From positions 61,959 through 125,958 of the forward strand of contig JAECRA010000002.1 of the NCBI GenBank assembly GCA_015999985.1: DNA of 64,000 nt, given 5' to 3'. This document shows, piece after piece, positions 1 through 10,738 of the stretch. A program made the position numbers and the translations under genes. The notes below the pieces were generated by a model. It was not told the DNA's origin. It ran no database searches and saw nothing but the letters and a program-made list of their open reading frames with translations. This stretch comes from Comamonadaceae bacterium. Lineage in GTDB: Bacteria; Pseudomonadota; Gammaproteobacteria; Burkholderiales; Burkholderiaceae_C. Position 1 is the first letter of the stretch; each line of letters opens with the position of its first letter.

Positions 1-198
1 GGTGACCGCATTCGCGCTCACGAACATCACAGCGTCATAAGAGCCCAGCTTTTCGACAGCCTGCCTGAGAGGCTCACTATCGATTGGAGGCTCAATGCCG
101 ATCAAAGGGAGCGCGCACGCCTGCAAACCCCTGGCCTGGAGGTCAGTTACCCAGCGAAAGCCCTCTTTCTCAGGGCGAGTCACGATCAAGCGGGGCAT
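1..198 (-). CDS. hemD: Uroporphyrinogen-III synthase, N-terminal part (cut by window edge)
   Basis: This is the first 66 codons of a minus-strand gene running off the left edge. The translation begins MPRLIVTRPEKEG and later contains VMFVSANAV, which fits the start of HemD (an RPxxEG-like first strand, then an F-x-S-x-NAV segment). HemD closes and inverts ring D of hydroxymethylbilane to give uroporphyrinogen III in tetrapyrrole synthesis. The ATG at 198 is the only in-frame ATG after the hemC stop and is preceded by a GAGAAC stretch. It lies 55 bp downstream of hemC, so the two should be co-transcribed. HemD is poorly conserved, and the hemC linkage carries much of the assignment. Confidence 0.8.
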   Translation of the reverse strand, partial: MPRLIVTRPEKEGFRWVTDLQARGLQACALPLIGIEPPIDSEPLRQAVEKLGSYDAVMFVSANAVT

Positions 199-253
199 GG
201 TTCTCGCTGTCCGATCAGGCTCAGGCAATGCAAAACGCTTGGAAAGATGTAGA

Positions 254-1180
254 TCAATGAGCGCCACCGGCCCGCAATTCGCCGGCCACCCGAGTGCCCA
301 AGGACTCTGCTTCAGCCAAGTCACCAGCCGTGGCAACGCCACGCGCGGTAACCAGCGTTGGGCCACCATCAGGATCGCCCCAGGCAGCGCGCAAATGAAT
401 TTGCCCGTTGCTTAGCGTGGCATGTGCAGCCAGTGGCATGGAGCAGCTTCCCCCCATGGCGCGGCTGACCGCCCGCTCGGCAGCCACGGTCAGCCAGGTG
501 GTCTGATCAGCCAAGGGCGCCAGGGCCTGTACCAATTCCGGGCGCAATGTCCTCGTCTCTATGCCCAAAGCGCCCTGCCCGGCGGCCGGCAGCATTTCAT
601 CTGTACTGAAGATGTGTCGGATCCGATTTTCCAGTTTCAGCCTTTTCAGCCCAGCGGCTGCCAGCACGATGGCGGCATATTGACCTTCATCAAGTTTGCG
701 CAGACGGGTGTCCAGGTTACCGCGCAAGGGCTCGATACGCACATCGTTGCGACCTGCTGCACTCAGCATGGCACGGAGCAAAACAGTACGGCGCAAACTG
801 GAGGTACCAACCACCGCGTTCTGCGGCAGGTCAGCGGGAGAGGCGCAAGCCGAAGAGACCCAGGCGTCTCGAGGATCTTCGCGCAACATGACGCAAGAAA
901 GATCGAAACCTTCAGGCAGCTCCATCGGGACATCCTTGAGTGAATGCACCGCGATGTCCGCACGGCCGTCTTCGAGAGCGGCCTCCAACTCTTTCACGAA
1001 AAGACCTTTGCCCCCTACCTTGCTGAGGGTGCGGTCAAGAATTTGATCTCCCCGAGTGGTCATGCCCAGCAATTGGACTGAATGACCACGAGCTTCCAGC
1101 AGCGCTTTGACGTGCTCGGCCTGCCACATGGCCAATCGGCTCTCACGGGTGGCTATGGTGATGGTTAAGGCTGAGGACAT
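254..1180 (-). CDS. hemC: Hydroxymethylbilane synthase (porphobilinogen deaminase)
   Basis: The product is 308 residues, the normal HemC length. It polymerises four porphobilinogen molecules into hydroxymethylbilane in the cytoplasm. Visible family marks are the N-terminal [12 protein letters not shown], the GGKGLFVKE and AVHSLKDVP segments, the [10 protein letters not shown] arginine region, and GGSCSMPL, in which Cys246 should carry the dipyrromethane cofactor. An upstream extension of 65 codons in the same frame is rejected because it overlaps the response-regulator gene and lacks family similarity; the ATG at 1180 starts [14 protein letters not shown]. It is followed by hemD and preceded by the AlgR-like gene, the same order as in Pseudomonas argH-algZ-algR-hemC-hemD. 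Confidence 0.96.
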   Translation of the reverse strand: MSSALTITIATRESRLAMWQAEHVKALLEARGHSVQLLGMTTRGDQILDRTLSKVGGKGLFVKELEAALEDGRADIAVHSLKDVPMELPEGFDLSCVMLREDPRDAWVSSACASPADLPQNAVVGTSSLRRTVLLRAMLSAAGRNDVRIEPLRGNLDTRLRKLDEGQYAAIVLAAAGLKRLKLENRIRHIFSTDEMLPAAGQGALGIETRTLRPELVQALAPLADQTTWLTVAAERAVSRAMGGSCSMPLAAHATLSNGQIHLRAAWGDPDGGPTLVTARGVATAGDLAEAESLGTRVAGELRAGGAH

Positions 1181-1241
1181 ACTGCAATCGAAATGAATAC
1201 GGGAAAGTGAGGATGCTATCGCATGCGGTCGCTTGCACGCC

Positions 1242-1991
1242 CTAACCGCCAAGTGCCTCCCGTACCGCGGCCACCTGCCGGCGAGAAACCATGAGCTGCT
1301 CGTCAGCGCCAAACAGGCGCACGGCCCAGCCTTCTGCCTCATCGCCCTCCTCGGCTTGATGGCGTATGAGTTCACGGATGGCGCTGCGAGCGACCAGACT
1401 ATTGCGGTGAATACGCAAGAAACGACCCGGATGTCGCTCTTCGATCTGGTTCAGGCTACCGTCGAACAGGTGGCTAGCCTGCGACGTTCTTACCGTGACG
1501 TATTTCAACTCGGCCTTGAGGTAGAGCACCTCAGGCAAGGGGATACGTACCGTGCGCCCTCTTTCCGTAATCAGCAGCCACTCAGGATCAGCGTCAGAGA
1601 TGGGTGCTTGAATCACATTACCCATACGCTGGGCCTTTTGCAGCGCAGCCTGGAGCCGCTCCAGCCTTACCGGCTTGGTCAGATAGTCTACCGCTTCCAG
1701 ATCGAACGCATTCACGGCATATCCGGCGTGTGCGGAGACAAAAATGACCAACGGCGGCTGCGGCAGTTGCCGCAGTGCCTGCGCCAGCTGGAGGCCATCT
1801 GCACCTGGCATGTGGATATCTAGCAGGGCCACGTCAAAGGGCTGGCGTTGCACCCACGAAAGCGCCTGCGAGGCATTGGCGGCTTCTGCAGTCACCAGTG
1901 CGTCTGGTTGGCGGCAGTCTCCCAACAAAGTGCGCAGGCGAGAACGGGCCAGCGCCTCATCGTCAACAATCAATACCTTAAGAGCGGTCAT
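1242..1991 (-). CDS. LytTR-family response regulator, AlgR-like
   Basis: A 249-residue two-domain regulator. The N-terminal receiver domain (about 1-120) has the acidic pair D10/D11, the phospho-acceptor Asp58 in LLDIHMPG, Ser86 and Lys106. The C-terminal half (about 140-245) is a LytTR DNA-binding domain with the typical [10 protein letters not shown] segment. The ATG at 1991 overlaps the stop of the upstream kinase gene (ATGA), so the two are translationally coupled; an ATG four codons earlier is less likely. The gene order with hemC and argH matches algR of pseudomonads, where AlgR controls pili and alginate, but targets here cannot be read from the sequence. Confidence 0.92.
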   Translation of the reverse strand: MTALKVLIVDDEALARSRLRTLLGDCRQPDALVTAEAANASQALSWVQRQPFDVALLDIHMPGADGLQLAQALRQLPQPPLVIFVSAHAGYAVNAFDLEAVDYLTKPVRLERLQAALQKAQRMGNVIQAPISDADPEWLLITERGRTVRIPLPEVLYLKAELKYVTVRTSQASHLFDGSLNQIEERHPGRFLRIHRNSLVARSAIRELIRHQAEEGDEAEGWAVRLFGADEQLMVSRRQVAAVREALGG

Positions 1992-3043
1992 CAGGCGCCC
2001 CACCCTGGCATGGGCACCTCAATTCGTGCCTGATACCGGTCTCCAGCCAGGCCAGCCTGAAAGCTGCCCTCAATGTCGTGCAGCAATTTGAGCCGATCGC
2101 GGACATTGGCCAGCGCCATTCCGTGCCCCGGTCGCCCTTGTCCAGCCGGCATGGTGTTGGATATCTCGATGATCGCCATTTGACCTCGCAGCTGAGTGGA
2201 CACGCGCAAGTGTGCGCCCGTGGCACTGGGCTCCACCCCGTGCTTGACGGCGTTCTCAACCAGGGGCTGCAAAATCAGCGGCGGCAGGCGCGCACCATGG
2301 GCGCGCTCATCCAGGGCCCATTCGATGCGCAGGCGATCGCCAAAGCGCACCTGCTCTATTTCCAGATAACGCCGAGCCAAAGTGAGCTCCTGCTCCAGTG
2401 TGAAATTGCCCTCAGGCTCCACGAGGGCGTGATGAAACAGCTCGGCCAAATCTTCGAGCACCATTTCTGCCTTGGCGGGCTCCTGCCTGACCAGGGCAAT
2501 CGCCGTGTTCAGCGTGTTGAACAGAAAATGTGGCCGGATGCTGGACTGAAGCTGCTCCAGGCGTGCCCTCGTTGTAGCTGGCAAGCGCCCGCGTACCCGC
2601 CAGGCCAGGGCTGCCACCAAGCCTGCTGCGAGCGCGGCGCCCGTAAACGCGCTTGCCAGCCAGCGTGGCGGATGAAAAGTTCCCAGGAGGCTGAGCATGC
2701 CGCAGGCATAGATTCCCGCCAAAGCGCCCAAAGCCATGCCGACGGCATATTGACCAGCCAAAGGCAGCCGCGCTATCTGGCGCTTGGCCGCACACCCCAC
2801 TATCAGCCAGAGCAGCGTGGCGGGCAGCGCACCTCCCGTGACCATGGCTACGTGAGCTACCCAATCGGCGAAGTCCGACGCGCCATACATCAAAGCGACA
2901 GCCAACACCGTCTCTACATAAAGCACAGCCCGCAACACCAAACTGACCCTGCAGGCATCGAAAACCAAGACCCGCGCAACCGCACCTGCCTCGGCAGTCG
3001 GTTTGCGGTTTTCGAAGGTCGATAGAATTTGCGGGTCTTTCAT
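1991..3043 (-). CDS. LytS/AlgZ-type sensor histidine kinase
   Basis: A 350-residue membrane kinase with four likely transmembrane segments near residues 33-53, 63-84, 96-120 and 130-150, and no obvious large periplasmic sensor domain. The phospho-acceptor segment [12 protein letters not shown] places His172 in the His_kinase (LytS/AlgZ) class. The ATPase N-box is seen in [10 protein letters not shown] and a late G-rich loop in [13 protein letters not shown]. The partner is the LytTR regulator that overlaps its stop. ATG at 3043 is preferred over an upstream GTG at 3097, which would overlap the argH leader. The argH side carries a perfect palindrome that could be a control site. Confidence 0.9.
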   Translation of the reverse strand: MKDPQILSTFENRKPTAEAGAVARVLVFDACRVSLVLRAVLYVETVLAVALMYGASDFADWVAHVAMVTGGALPATLLWLIVGCAAKRQIARLPLAGQYAVGMALGALAGIYACGMLSLLGTFHPPRWLASAFTGAALAAGLVAALAWRVRGRLPATTRARLEQLQSSIRPHFLFNTLNTAIALVRQEPAKAEMVLEDLAELFHHALVEPEGNFTLEQELTLARRYLEIEQVRFGDRLRIEWALDERAHGARLPPLILQPLVENAVKHGVEPSATGAHLRVSTQLRGQMAIIEISNTMPAGQGRPGHGMALANVRDRLKLLHDIEGSFQAGLAGDRYQARIEVPMPGWGA

Positions 3044-3051
3044 CAAGCTAT

Positions 3052-3066
3052 CTCTACAGTGTAGAG
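3052..3066. promoter_or_regulatory. Palindrome between AlgZ-like kinase gene and argH
   Basis: CTCTACAGTGTAGAG is a perfect inverted repeat with 7-bp arms and one central base. It lies 9 bp upstream of the kinase ATG and 42 bp upstream of the argH ATG, so it could act on either promoter. No regulator is identified for it. Confidence 0.4.
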
Positions 3067-3107
3067 GTGCTTTGGCTGCTTTTTTCCTGCGGCTCACGTT
3101 CCTTCAT

Positions 3108-4550
3108 ATGTCTACCAATCAATTCGACAAGAAATCCCAGGCCTGGTCCGCGCTGTTCTCAGAGCCCATGAGTGAGTTGGTTCAACGCTACACCGCCAGC
3201 GTGGATTTCGACCAACGCCTGTGGCGCGCTGACATCGCCGGAAGCCTGGCTCATGCCAGCATGCTGGCCGCCCAAGGCGTGATCTCCGAGCAAGACCGCT
3301 CTGAGATCGAAAGCGGCATGAGCCAGATATCCAAAGAGATAGAGAGTGGCTCTTTCGAGTGGAAGCTCGCCCTGGAAGACGTTCATCTGAATATCGAAGC
3401 GCGTCTTACGCAGTTGATTGGCGACGCCGGTAAGCGCCTGCACACCGGCCGCAGCCGCAACGATCAGGTAGCCACGGATATCCGCCTTTGGCTGCGTGAT
3501 GAGATCGATCTCATCGCAGGCCTGCTGCGCGAACTTCAAGGTGCTCTCATTGAGGTGGCAGAAAAAAATGTTGAGGTCATTCTGCCTGGCTTCACCCACC
3601 TGCAGGTGGCACAGCCTGTGAGCTTTGCCCATCACCTTCTGGCCTATGTAGAAATGTTTTCGCGCGACGAGGCCCGCATGGCGGATGTGCGCAAGCGGGT
3701 CAACCAGTTGCCGCTGGGGTCGGCCGCTCTGGCTGGCACCACCTACCCGCTCGATCGTGAACTGGTAGCCCGGACACTGGGCATGGAGGGCGTTTGCCAG
3801 AACAGCCTGGACGCCGTGAGCGACCGGGATTTCGCCATTGAGTTCTCTGCCGCCTCCTCACTGGTCATGGTGCACATAAGCCGGCTCTCAGAAGAGCTGA
3901 TTCTGTGGATGAGCCAGAACTTCGGCTTCATTAAAATCGCTGATCGGTTCACCACCGGCTCGTCCATCATGCCCCAGAAAAAGAACCCGGACGTGCCAGA
4001 GCTTGCGCGCGGCAAGACGGGCCGTGTGGTCGGACACCTGATGGGACTGATTACCCTCATGAAGGGGCAGCCACTGGCCTACAACAAGGACAACCAGGAA
4101 GACAAAGAACCCCTGTTCGACACTGTGGATACCGTGCGAGACACGCTGCGCATCTTTGTGGAAATGATCGCGGGCCAGCCAGACCCGCAGACCGGCTCCC
4201 GCCAGGGAGGTATCACGGTGAACGCTCCGGCCATGGAGCAAGCAGCCCTTAAAGGCTATGCCACCGCCACCGATCTGGCCGATTACCTGGTCAAGAAGGG
4301 CCTGCCCTTCCGTGATGCGCATGAGACAGTCGCCCATGCCGTGAAGGCAGCGCAATCCCACAACTGCGACCTGTCGGAACTGCCGCTTACCGTTTTGCAA
4401 GGCTTTCATCCAGACATCGAGAAGGACGTCTACGAGGTGCTCTCACTTCGTGGAAGCTTGAATGCGAGAAATACGCTAGGTGGCACCGCACCTGCGCAGG
4501 TACGGGCTCAGATTACGCGCCATAAGGCCAGGCTGGCCATAGCGCACTGA
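3108..4550 (+). CDS. argH: Argininosuccinate lyase
   Basis: A 480-residue cytoplasmic enzyme that splits argininosuccinate into arginine and fumarate, the last step of arginine synthesis. The fumarase/aspartase-superfamily signature [12 protein letters not shown] is present, with the catalytic serine loop at about residues 284-290. Other family segments are [23 protein letters not shown] and the [11 protein letters not shown] block. The in-frame sequence upstream of 3108 is not conserved-looking, and MSTNQFDKK is a typical Burkholderiales start. It is divergent from the AlgZ/AlgR-like pair, the arrangement also known in pseudomonads. Confidence 0.97.
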   Translation: MSTNQFDKKSQAWSALFSEPMSELVQRYTASVDFDQRLWRADIAGSLAHASMLAAQGVISEQDRSEIESGMSQISKEIESGSFEWKLALEDVHLNIEARLTQLIGDAGKRLHTGRSRNDQVATDIRLWLRDEIDLIAGLLRELQGALIEVAEKNVEVILPGFTHLQVAQPVSFAHHLLAYVEMFSRDEARMADVRKRVNQLPLGSAALAGTTYPLDRELVARTLGMEGVCQNSLDAVSDRDFAIEFSAASSLVMVHISRLSEELILWMSQNFGFIKIADRFTTGSSIMPQKKNPDVPELARGKTGRVVGHLMGLITLMKGQPLAYNKDNQEDKEPLFDTVDTVRDTLRIFVEMIAGQPDPQTGSRQGGITVNAPAMEQAALKGYATATDLADYLVKKGLPFRDAHETVAHAVKAAQSHNCDLSELPLTVLQGFHPDIEKDVYEVLSLRGSLNARNTLGGTAPAQVRAQITRHKARLAIAH

Positions 4551-4660
4551 ACTAACGCTCTGAAGGTGCTCAGGTCAACAAATCCAAAAATGAGCGCCAC
4601 ATCCGAATCATCGGCATTTGCTACCCTATGGGCGCGCTGAACGCCCTTTTGGAGCTCTAC

Positions 4661-7600
4661 ATGCATTTTTCTTCTTGTTTTCGCCATGCCGGACGGGCAG
4701 TTATGCTGTCGGCGGCGTTCTGGGCTCTGGGCGCACAGGCGCTCACCATCACCAGCCTTTCGCCTCAAGGAGAGGTGACCCGCGTCAGGCAGCTGGTGGC
4801 CAAATTCAACGAAAACGCTGTCAATTTTGGTGACCCCAAGGCGCCGGCGCCTATCAAAGTCAGTTGCGACAACGCTGACGCCTCACGTGGGCAAGGGCGC
4901 TGGAACAGCGCGCGCGAATGGGTCTACGAATTCGAACGTGACCTGCCGCCTGGCGTTCGCTGCCGCGCGGAGGCTGTCGCGGGCTTCAAATCAGGCTCCG
5001 GAGCGGCGCTAACGGGCACCACCCAGTTCCAGTTCAACACCGGTGGTCCATTCGTCCAGCAGATCAGCCCACACACATCCACCCGCATTGAAGAGGACCA
5101 GGTTTTCGTCTTGCGGCTCAATGGCAACGCCACGGCAGACAGCGTGCGCAACCATGTCTGGTGCGCCATCGACGGCGTCGGAGAGCGTGTGCCCGTGCGA
5201 CTGGTAGAAGGTGAAGCACGCACCAACCTGCTCAAGGCGATCGGCAGTGAAGACGAAGCTTCCAAGGAACCTCAGCGTTTCCACGCGTTTACTTGTAACC
5301 GTCGGTTAACCCCCGCAACCCGGGTTCAGGTGGTGTACGACAAAGGGGTTTCCACGCCTAGCGGCATAGCAAATGCGCAGGAGCGGCGCTTTGCTTTCCA
5401 GGTACGCGAGCCCTTTACGGCCAGCATGAGTTGCGAGCGGGAAAACGCCCAGGCCGCGTGCATGCCTATCCGCCCCATCAGCCTTGCCTTCAGCGCACCG
5501 GTGTCGCGGAGTATTCTGGAAACTGTACGCCTGCGCTCGCCCAAGAGCGAGTACAAACCCAAACTCGACGAAGGCGATGCCGACACGCTTATCGATCGGA
5601 TTGAATTCAGCGGACCTCTCCCTGAACGAACCTCCCTCACTCTGACACTGCCTCCGGATCTGAAGGACGCCAGCGGTCGCCCATTGAGTAACGCCAGCAC
5701 CTTTCCGCTGGAATTCGCCACCGCGCCCATGCCGCCGCTGGCCAAATTCGCGGCGGCGCCCTTCGGCATAGTGGAGCGCTTTGCCGAAGGGCCACAAACC
5801 CAGGCCTTGTTCCCTGTCACGCTGAGGCGGGTCGAGTCCAACTTGCAGGCCAGCGGAATCCAGGTCAGCGGCCTGAGGCCCCAAAGCGACCCAGACATCA
5901 TTGCCTGGTTCCGGCGTATCCAGCGCTACGACAGCTTCAGTATTTCCCGCAAGCTTGCAGCCAAGGATTTGCGCCGTCCCCTTCCCCCACCCATCGATGC
6001 GGACAGCAAGACCATGGTGCAGACGCGCATGTTGTCCCTCCTGACGGGCGTCAATGGTGTGCAGACGCTGCAGGTTCCCCCCTCTAACGACGGTGAATCC
6101 ACCCGACCTTTCGAAGTGGTGGGCATACCCCTTGTTCCAGGGTTCCATGTGCTGGAGATTGGCTCACAACGCCTGGGCGAGTCCTTGCTGGACGAGAAGT
6201 ACGGTGCCAATCGGACCATGTACGTACGCAGTTCGGCCTTGGTGACCAATCTCGGCGTGCACTTCAAGCTGGGGCGTGACAATGCCCTGGCCTGGGTGAC
6301 TTCGCTAGATAAAGGGCTGCCTGTGGCAGGCGCCACAGTGCGTGTTTCTGACTGCGGCGGCCGCGAGCTGGCCAAGGCCACCACGGATGCGCAAGGGATC
6401 GCGCGCTTCAAGGGTTTATCGCCAGAAGCGCCTGCGTGCAAGATAGATGACGAAGATTACGGCGACTATTCGCGTGGTTATTTCGTCAGCGCCCGCACCA
6501 CCAGGGACAACGTGGATGATTTGGCCTTTACGTGGTCATCCTGGCAAAAAGGCATTGAGCCGTGGCGCTTCAATGTCCCTACCAACACCGATGCGCGGCC
6601 CGACGAACGTGCACACACCGTGTTTGACCGCACCTTGCTTAGAGCGGGAGAGACTGTTTCCATGAAACATATCCTGCGCACAGAAACAAGCACAGGATTT
6701 GGTTTGCCGAAGGAAAGCCCGGACACCCTGGTAGTCACCCATGTGGGCAGCGGACAGGAATATGCGCAACCCATCGCGTGGCGCAACACCAAAACCGGTG
6801 GACGCAGTGCTGAAACCAGCTTCGCCATCCCCCAGGCTGCCAAGCTTGGCGTTTATCAGGTCGAACTTCGGCAGAACGCCAAGGACAGGAACTCAGGTGA
6901 AGGCAGTCGCAGTTTCCAGACCGGACAGTTCCGGGTGGAAGAGTTCCGCCTGCCCGTCTTGCAAGGCCGTGTCAGTACTGTCAGCAAGGAAGCCCTGATT
7001 GCGGCCACCGACGTTCCCGTCAGCGTCCAGGTCAACTATGTGGCCGGCGGCGCAGCAGGAAATCTCCCGGTGCGCGTTTCTGCACTCACACGGGCCAAGA
7101 ACCTGAGCTTTTCAGACTACGACGATTTTCGATTCGATCCCCCGCGTTCGTCCACTGAGCAAACAACCAGCAGCGAAGGCGAGGAAGAAACTGCCTCGCG
7201 TGAAGATCAGAGGGTGGTGGCAGACAAACTGGCCGTTACTCTGGACCGCAATGGTGCCGGCACGGTCACCATTGAAAAGCTGGCAGTTCCTGCTCGCGCG
7301 CAAGATCTGTTGATCGAAGCTACCTATGCGGACCCGAATGGTGAGATCCAGACGCTGCGCGGTAACGGCACCCTTTGGCCAGCAGGCGTTGTAGCAGGCA
7401 TCAAGACCGAAAGCTGGGTTTCTGCCAGCCAGTCGGTACAGATGCAGGCCTTGGCGCTTGACCTGGCAGGAAAACCCAAAGCCGGTGTGACGCTGGATGT
7501 AAAAGCCATTGCGCGCATCACCACCACCAGCCGCAAGCGGATGGTGGGAGGTTTCTATACCTATGACAACCGGACAGAGACCAAGGACCTGGGCACGGTC

Positions 7601-10600
7601 TGTACTGGTTCCAGCGACGCGCGCGGTTTGCTCAGCTGCAGCGTGAAGATGAATCAGCCTGGCGAAATCGAACTGGTGGTCACCGCGCGGGACGACAAGG
7701 GCCGCACCACCAACGCAGCCAGTTCCGTGTGGGTCACCAAGCAGGGCGAGCTCTGGTTTGGCGGCGAAAACCACGACCGCATGGATCTGGTGCCGGAGAA
7801 AAAGCTCTACCAGCCTGGGGAGACCGCGCGCTTTCAGGTGCGCATGCCGTTCCGCTACGCCACAGCACTGGTGGCTGTGGAACGCGAAGGCATCATGCAC
7901 ACGCAGTTGGTGCAACTGCGTGGCGATGATCCCACTGTGAGCCTGAAAATTGAAGAAGGCTGGGGTCCGAACGCCTATGTCAGCGTCCTGGCTTTGCGTG
8001 GACGCCTGATCGACGTTCCGTGGTACAGCTTCTTCACCTGGGGCTACAAGACTCCACGCGAATGGTGGCAGGCCTTCTGGCATGACAGCAAGGACTATGT
8101 GGCGCCCACCGCCATGGTTGACCTGAGCAAGCCCGCATTCCGCCTGGGCATGACTGAAATTCGCGTGGGCACAGGTAGTCACCGGATTGATGTGTCCGTG
8201 AAAGCCGACAAGGAAACCTACGCCGTCCGCGGCAAGGCCAAGGTGACGATTTCTGCGAAGCTGCCCAATGGCCAACCTGCTGCTGATGCAGAAGTGGCGC
8301 TTGCCGCTGTAGACCAGGCCCTGCTGGAACTGATGCCAAACGGCAGCTGGAACCTGCTGGAGGCCATGCTGCAGCGCCGAGCCTGGGGCGTGGAAACGTC
8401 CACAGCCCAAATGGAAATCATTGGTCGCCGGCACTATGGCCGCAAAGCTGTACCCACCGGTGGTGATGGCGGCGGCCGGAACCCAACGCGGGAGTTGCTA
8501 GATACGCTACTGCTGTGGAATCCGCGTGTGCAGCTTGATGCAAAGGGCCAGGCCGAGGTGGAAGTGCCCCTGAATGATGCCTTGACCACTTTCCAGATTG
8601 TGGCTGTGGCTGACGCAGGTACAGGGCTGTTCGGCACCGGGCAGACCGCCATCAAAGCCACGCAAGATCTACAGATCATCAGTGGGCTTCCGCCTTTGGT
8701 GCGCGAGGGAGATCAGTTCAAGGCGATGCTGACTCTGCGCAACACGACCCCCAAAGCCATGAAGGTCGAAGTAGCTCCTCGCGCCACCTTGCTTGAACTC
8801 AAGCCGCAGACCATCGACATCCCCGCTGGCGAAGCGCGCGAAGTTCAATGGGACGTGACGGCCCCTGAGCAACTTGCCGCGACTCGCAACGAAGCGCTGA
8901 TGTGGGAAATAGAGGCCAAGGACAGTGCTGGTCAAGCGCGTGATGCGCTGAAGGTCAGTCAGCGCATCATTCCTGCCGTCCCCCTGACCGTGCAGCAGGC
9001 GACTCTGGAGCAGCTCAACGGGACCTTCACACTCGACGTCGCGCCCCCAGCGGATGCACTTCCGCCAGGAAACGACAAGCGTGGCGGTGTCCGTATATCC
9101 ATGCAGCCCCGACTGGCTGAAGGCTTGCCCGGCGTTCGCGACTGGTTCGCCCGCTACCCATACGCCTGCCTGGAACAAAAGACGAGCAAGTCCATTGGCC
9201 TGCGCGACGAAAAGCTCTGGCAGCAGACTGCCGCGCAATTGCCGGCCTATCTCGATAAGGATGGCCTGGCTAGCTACTTTCCGCCAACCAACGGTGACGC
9301 AGACCGCGGAAGCGATACCCTCACGGCCTGGCTGCTGGCAGCTACACACGCGGCGGGTCAACTCAACCCGGCATTCTCCCTGCCGGATGAATCCCGGGCG
9401 CGGATGATTGCAGGCCTCACCCTGTTTGTTGAAGGCAAGATCGAGCGCAAGTTCTGGTCGCCCCGCAATGACTTGGACGTGCGCAAGCTCGCGGCCATCG
9501 AAGCGCTGTCTCGCCATGACGCGGCCAAGCCCTCCATGCTGAGCAGCGTCACCATTGCGCCCAACCAATGGCCCACCAGCGCTGTGATTGACTGGATCAG
9601 CATTCTGAAGCGCCTGCCTGCCGTGCCGAACAAGGCTGCACAATTGGCGCAAGCCGAGCAGATTCTGCGCGCCCGCCTCATGACCCAGGGCACCAGAATG
9701 GCATTCAACACCGAGCAGGACGACTATTGGTGGTGGCTGATGGCAGGCGGTGATGTCAACAGCGCACGCATGTTGCTTCTGGTCATGGACGATCCGGCCT
9801 GGAAAGATGATCTGGGCCGTTTGGTCAGCGGCTTCATTGCTCGCCAGCAAGGTGGTGCCTGGAACACCACCACGGCGAACCTATGGGGCGGCATGGCCTT
9901 GGAACAGTTCTCCAAGCAGCACGAATCAACCCCAGTGTCCGGAAAAACCACCGCCACGCTGGGCGCATCTACTGCGGAGATTGATTGGACCAAGGTCACG
10001 CGCCTCAAGAGCAGTGATGCGCAAGGCGCGGCTCACCAGAACAGCGCTTTTGGTGCGCCCTCCTCGCCCGGTCAATTGACGAACAACTCAGCTCTGCTGC
10101 CGTGGATAGATACCAAGCCTGGCGCCAAGCAACCGCTTGTCATCACACAGGCAGGTACTGGCAAACCCTGGATCACTTTGCAGTCCTTGGCTGCGGTGGA
10201 ACTCAAGGCGCCGTTTTCTGCTGGCTACCAGATCAAGAAAACGGTGACACCGGTGGAGCAGGCCAACAAGTCCTTGCCCGCTGGACAGTTCACACGCGGC
10301 GACATTTTGCGTGTCACTCTGGAGGTCACCGGCAGCAGCGATATGACCTGGGTGGCGGTCACTGACCCGGTGCCCGCTGGCGCCACCATCTTGGGCAGCG
10401 GTCTGGGGCGCGACTCGCAAATCGCCACACAAGGCGAGAAACGCAGCGGACCAGGATGGCCAGCCTTTGAAGAACGCAGCTTCGAAGCCTTCCGCAGCTA
10501 TTACGAGTACCTGCCCAAAGGCACTATCAAGATGGAATACACCGTGCGTCTAAACAATGCTGGAGCATTCAGCTTGCCACCGAGCCGGGTGGAGGCCCTG

Positions 10601-10660
10601 TATGCACCAGAGATGTTTGGGGAGTTTCCAAACGCACGGGTCACTGTGCAAGCGCCGTAG
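4661..10660 (+). CDS. Bacterial alpha-2-macroglobulin, thioester type
   Basis: A 1999-residue exported protein of the bacterial alpha-2-macroglobulin family, thought to trap and disable host or rival proteases in the periplasm. ATG 4661 follows GGAG at a proper distance and starts a Sec signal peptide (cleavage near LGAQA-LTI); there is no lipobox, unlike the E. coli lipoprotein YfhM. The N-terminal two thirds hold the MG-type beta domains. A glycine-rich segment near residue 1265-1285 precedes the PF00207-like A2M domain (LLWNPRVQLDAKGQAEVEVPLND region). The thioester is CLEQ at Cys1503-Gln1506, followed by the TED helical domain and a C-terminal receptor-like domain. Its usual partner pbpC lies 1.1 kb downstream with two genes inserted between them. 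Confidence 0.94.
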   Translation: MHFSSCFRHAGRAVMLSAAFWALGAQALTITSLSPQGEVTRVRQLVAKFNENAVNFGDPKAPAPIKVSCDNADASRGQGRWNSAREWVYEFERDLPPGVRCRAEAVAGFKSGSGAALTGTTQFQFNTGGPFVQQISPHTSTRIEEDQVFVLRLNGNATADSVRNHVWCAIDGVGERVPVRLVEGEARTNLLKAIGSEDEASKEPQRFHAFTCNRRLTPATRVQVVYDKGVSTPSGIANAQERRFAFQVREPFTASMSCERENAQAACMPIRPISLAFSAPVSRSILETVRLRSPKSEYKPKLDEGDADTLIDRIEFSGPLPERTSLTLTLPPDLKDASGRPLSNASTFPLEFATAPMPPLAKFAAAPFGIVERFAEGPQTQALFPVTLRRVESNLQASGIQVSGLRPQSDPDIIAWFRRIQRYDSFSISRKLAAKDLRRPLPPPIDADSKTMVQTRMLSLLTGVNGVQTLQVPPSNDGESTRPFEVVGIPLVPGFHVLEIGSQRLGESLLDEKYGANRTMYVRSSALVTNLGVHFKLGRDNALAWVTSLDKGLPVAGATVRVSDCGGRELAKATTDAQGIARFKGLSPEAPACKIDDEDYGDYSRGYFVSARTTRDNVDDLAFTWSSWQKGIEPWRFNVPTNTDARPDERAHTVFDRTLLRAGETVSMKHILRTETSTGFGLPKESPDTLVVTHVGSGQEYAQPIAWRNTKTGGRSAETSFAIPQAAKLGVYQVELRQNAKDRNSGEGSRSFQTGQFRVEEFRLPVLQGRVSTVSKEALIAATDVPVSVQVNYVAGGAAGNLPVRVSALTRAKNLSFSDYDDFRFDPPRSSTEQTTSSEGEEETASREDQRVVADKLAVTLDRNGAGTVTIEKLAVPARAQDLLIEATYADPNGEIQTLRGNGTLWPAGVVAGIKTESWVSASQSVQMQALALDLAGKPKAGVTLDVKAIARITTTSRKRMVGGFYTYDNRTETKDLGTVCTGSSDARGLLSCSVKMNQPGEIELVVTARDDKGRTTNAASSVWVTKQGELWFGGENHDRMDLVPEKKLYQPGETARFQVRMPFRYATALVAVEREGIMHTQLVQLRGDDPTVSLKIEEGWGPNAYVSVLALRGRLIDVPWYSFFTWGYKTPREWWQAFWHDSKDYVAPTAMVDLSKPAFRLGMTEIRVGTGSHRIDVSVKADKETYAVRGKAKVTISAKLPNGQPAADAEVALAAVDQALLELMPNGSWNLLEAMLQRRAWGVETSTAQMEIIGRRHYGRKAVPTGGDGGGRNPTRELLDTLLLWNPRVQLDAKGQAEVEVPLNDALTTFQIVAVADAGTGLFGTGQTAIKATQDLQIISGLPPLVREGDQFKAMLTLRNTTPKAMKVEVAPRATLLELKPQTIDIPAGEAREVQWDVTAPEQLAATRNEALMWEIEAKDSAGQARDALKVSQRIIPAVPLTVQQATLEQLNGTFTLDVAPPADALPPGNDKRGGVRISMQPRLAEGLPGVRDWFARYPYACLEQKTSKSIGLRDEKLWQQTAAQLPAYLDKDGLASYFPPTNGDADRGSDTLTAWLLAATHAAGQLNPAFSLPDESRARMIAGLTLFVEGKIERKFWSPRNDLDVRKLAAIEALSRHDAAKPSMLSSVTIAPNQWPTSAVIDWISILKRLPAVPNKAAQLAQAEQILRARLMTQGTRMAFNTEQDDYWWWLMAGGDVNSARMLLLVMDDPAWKDDLGRLVSGFIARQQGGAWNTTTANLWGGMALEQFSKQHESTPVSGKTTATLGASTAEIDWTKVTRLKSSDAQGAAHQNSAFGAPSSPGQLTNNSALLPWIDTKPGAKQPLVITQAGTGKPWITLQSLAAVELKAPFSAGYQIKKTVTPVEQANKSLPAGQFTRGDILRVTLEVTGSSDMTWVAVTDPVPAGATILGSGLGRDSQIATQGEKRSGPGWPAFEERSFEAFRSYYEYLPKGTIKMEYTVRLNNAGAFSLPPSRVEALYAPEMFGEFPNARVTVQAP

Positions 10661-10676
10661 GAACGCCACATGATTC

Positions 10677-10711
10677 GGGTGGCTACCCCTTTTGGGGGCC
10701 ACCCTGGTTTT
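10677..10711 (+). terminator. Terminator-like hairpin after the macroglobulin gene
   Basis: GGGTGGC (10677-10683) pairs perfectly with GCCACCC (10698-10704) and is followed by TGGTTTTCTTT. It lies 17 bp after the macroglobulin stop and separates it from the AT-rich gene that follows. Confidence 0.7.
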
Positions 10712-10738
10712 CTTTAAAGAATATTTAGAAAAACAATC

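Noticed and set aside
7112..8434. Long open frame on the minus strand inside the macroglobulin gene
   Set aside because: It is a shadow of GC-rich coding DNA: it overlaps a clear 1999-residue gene, has no family features and no ribosome binding site.
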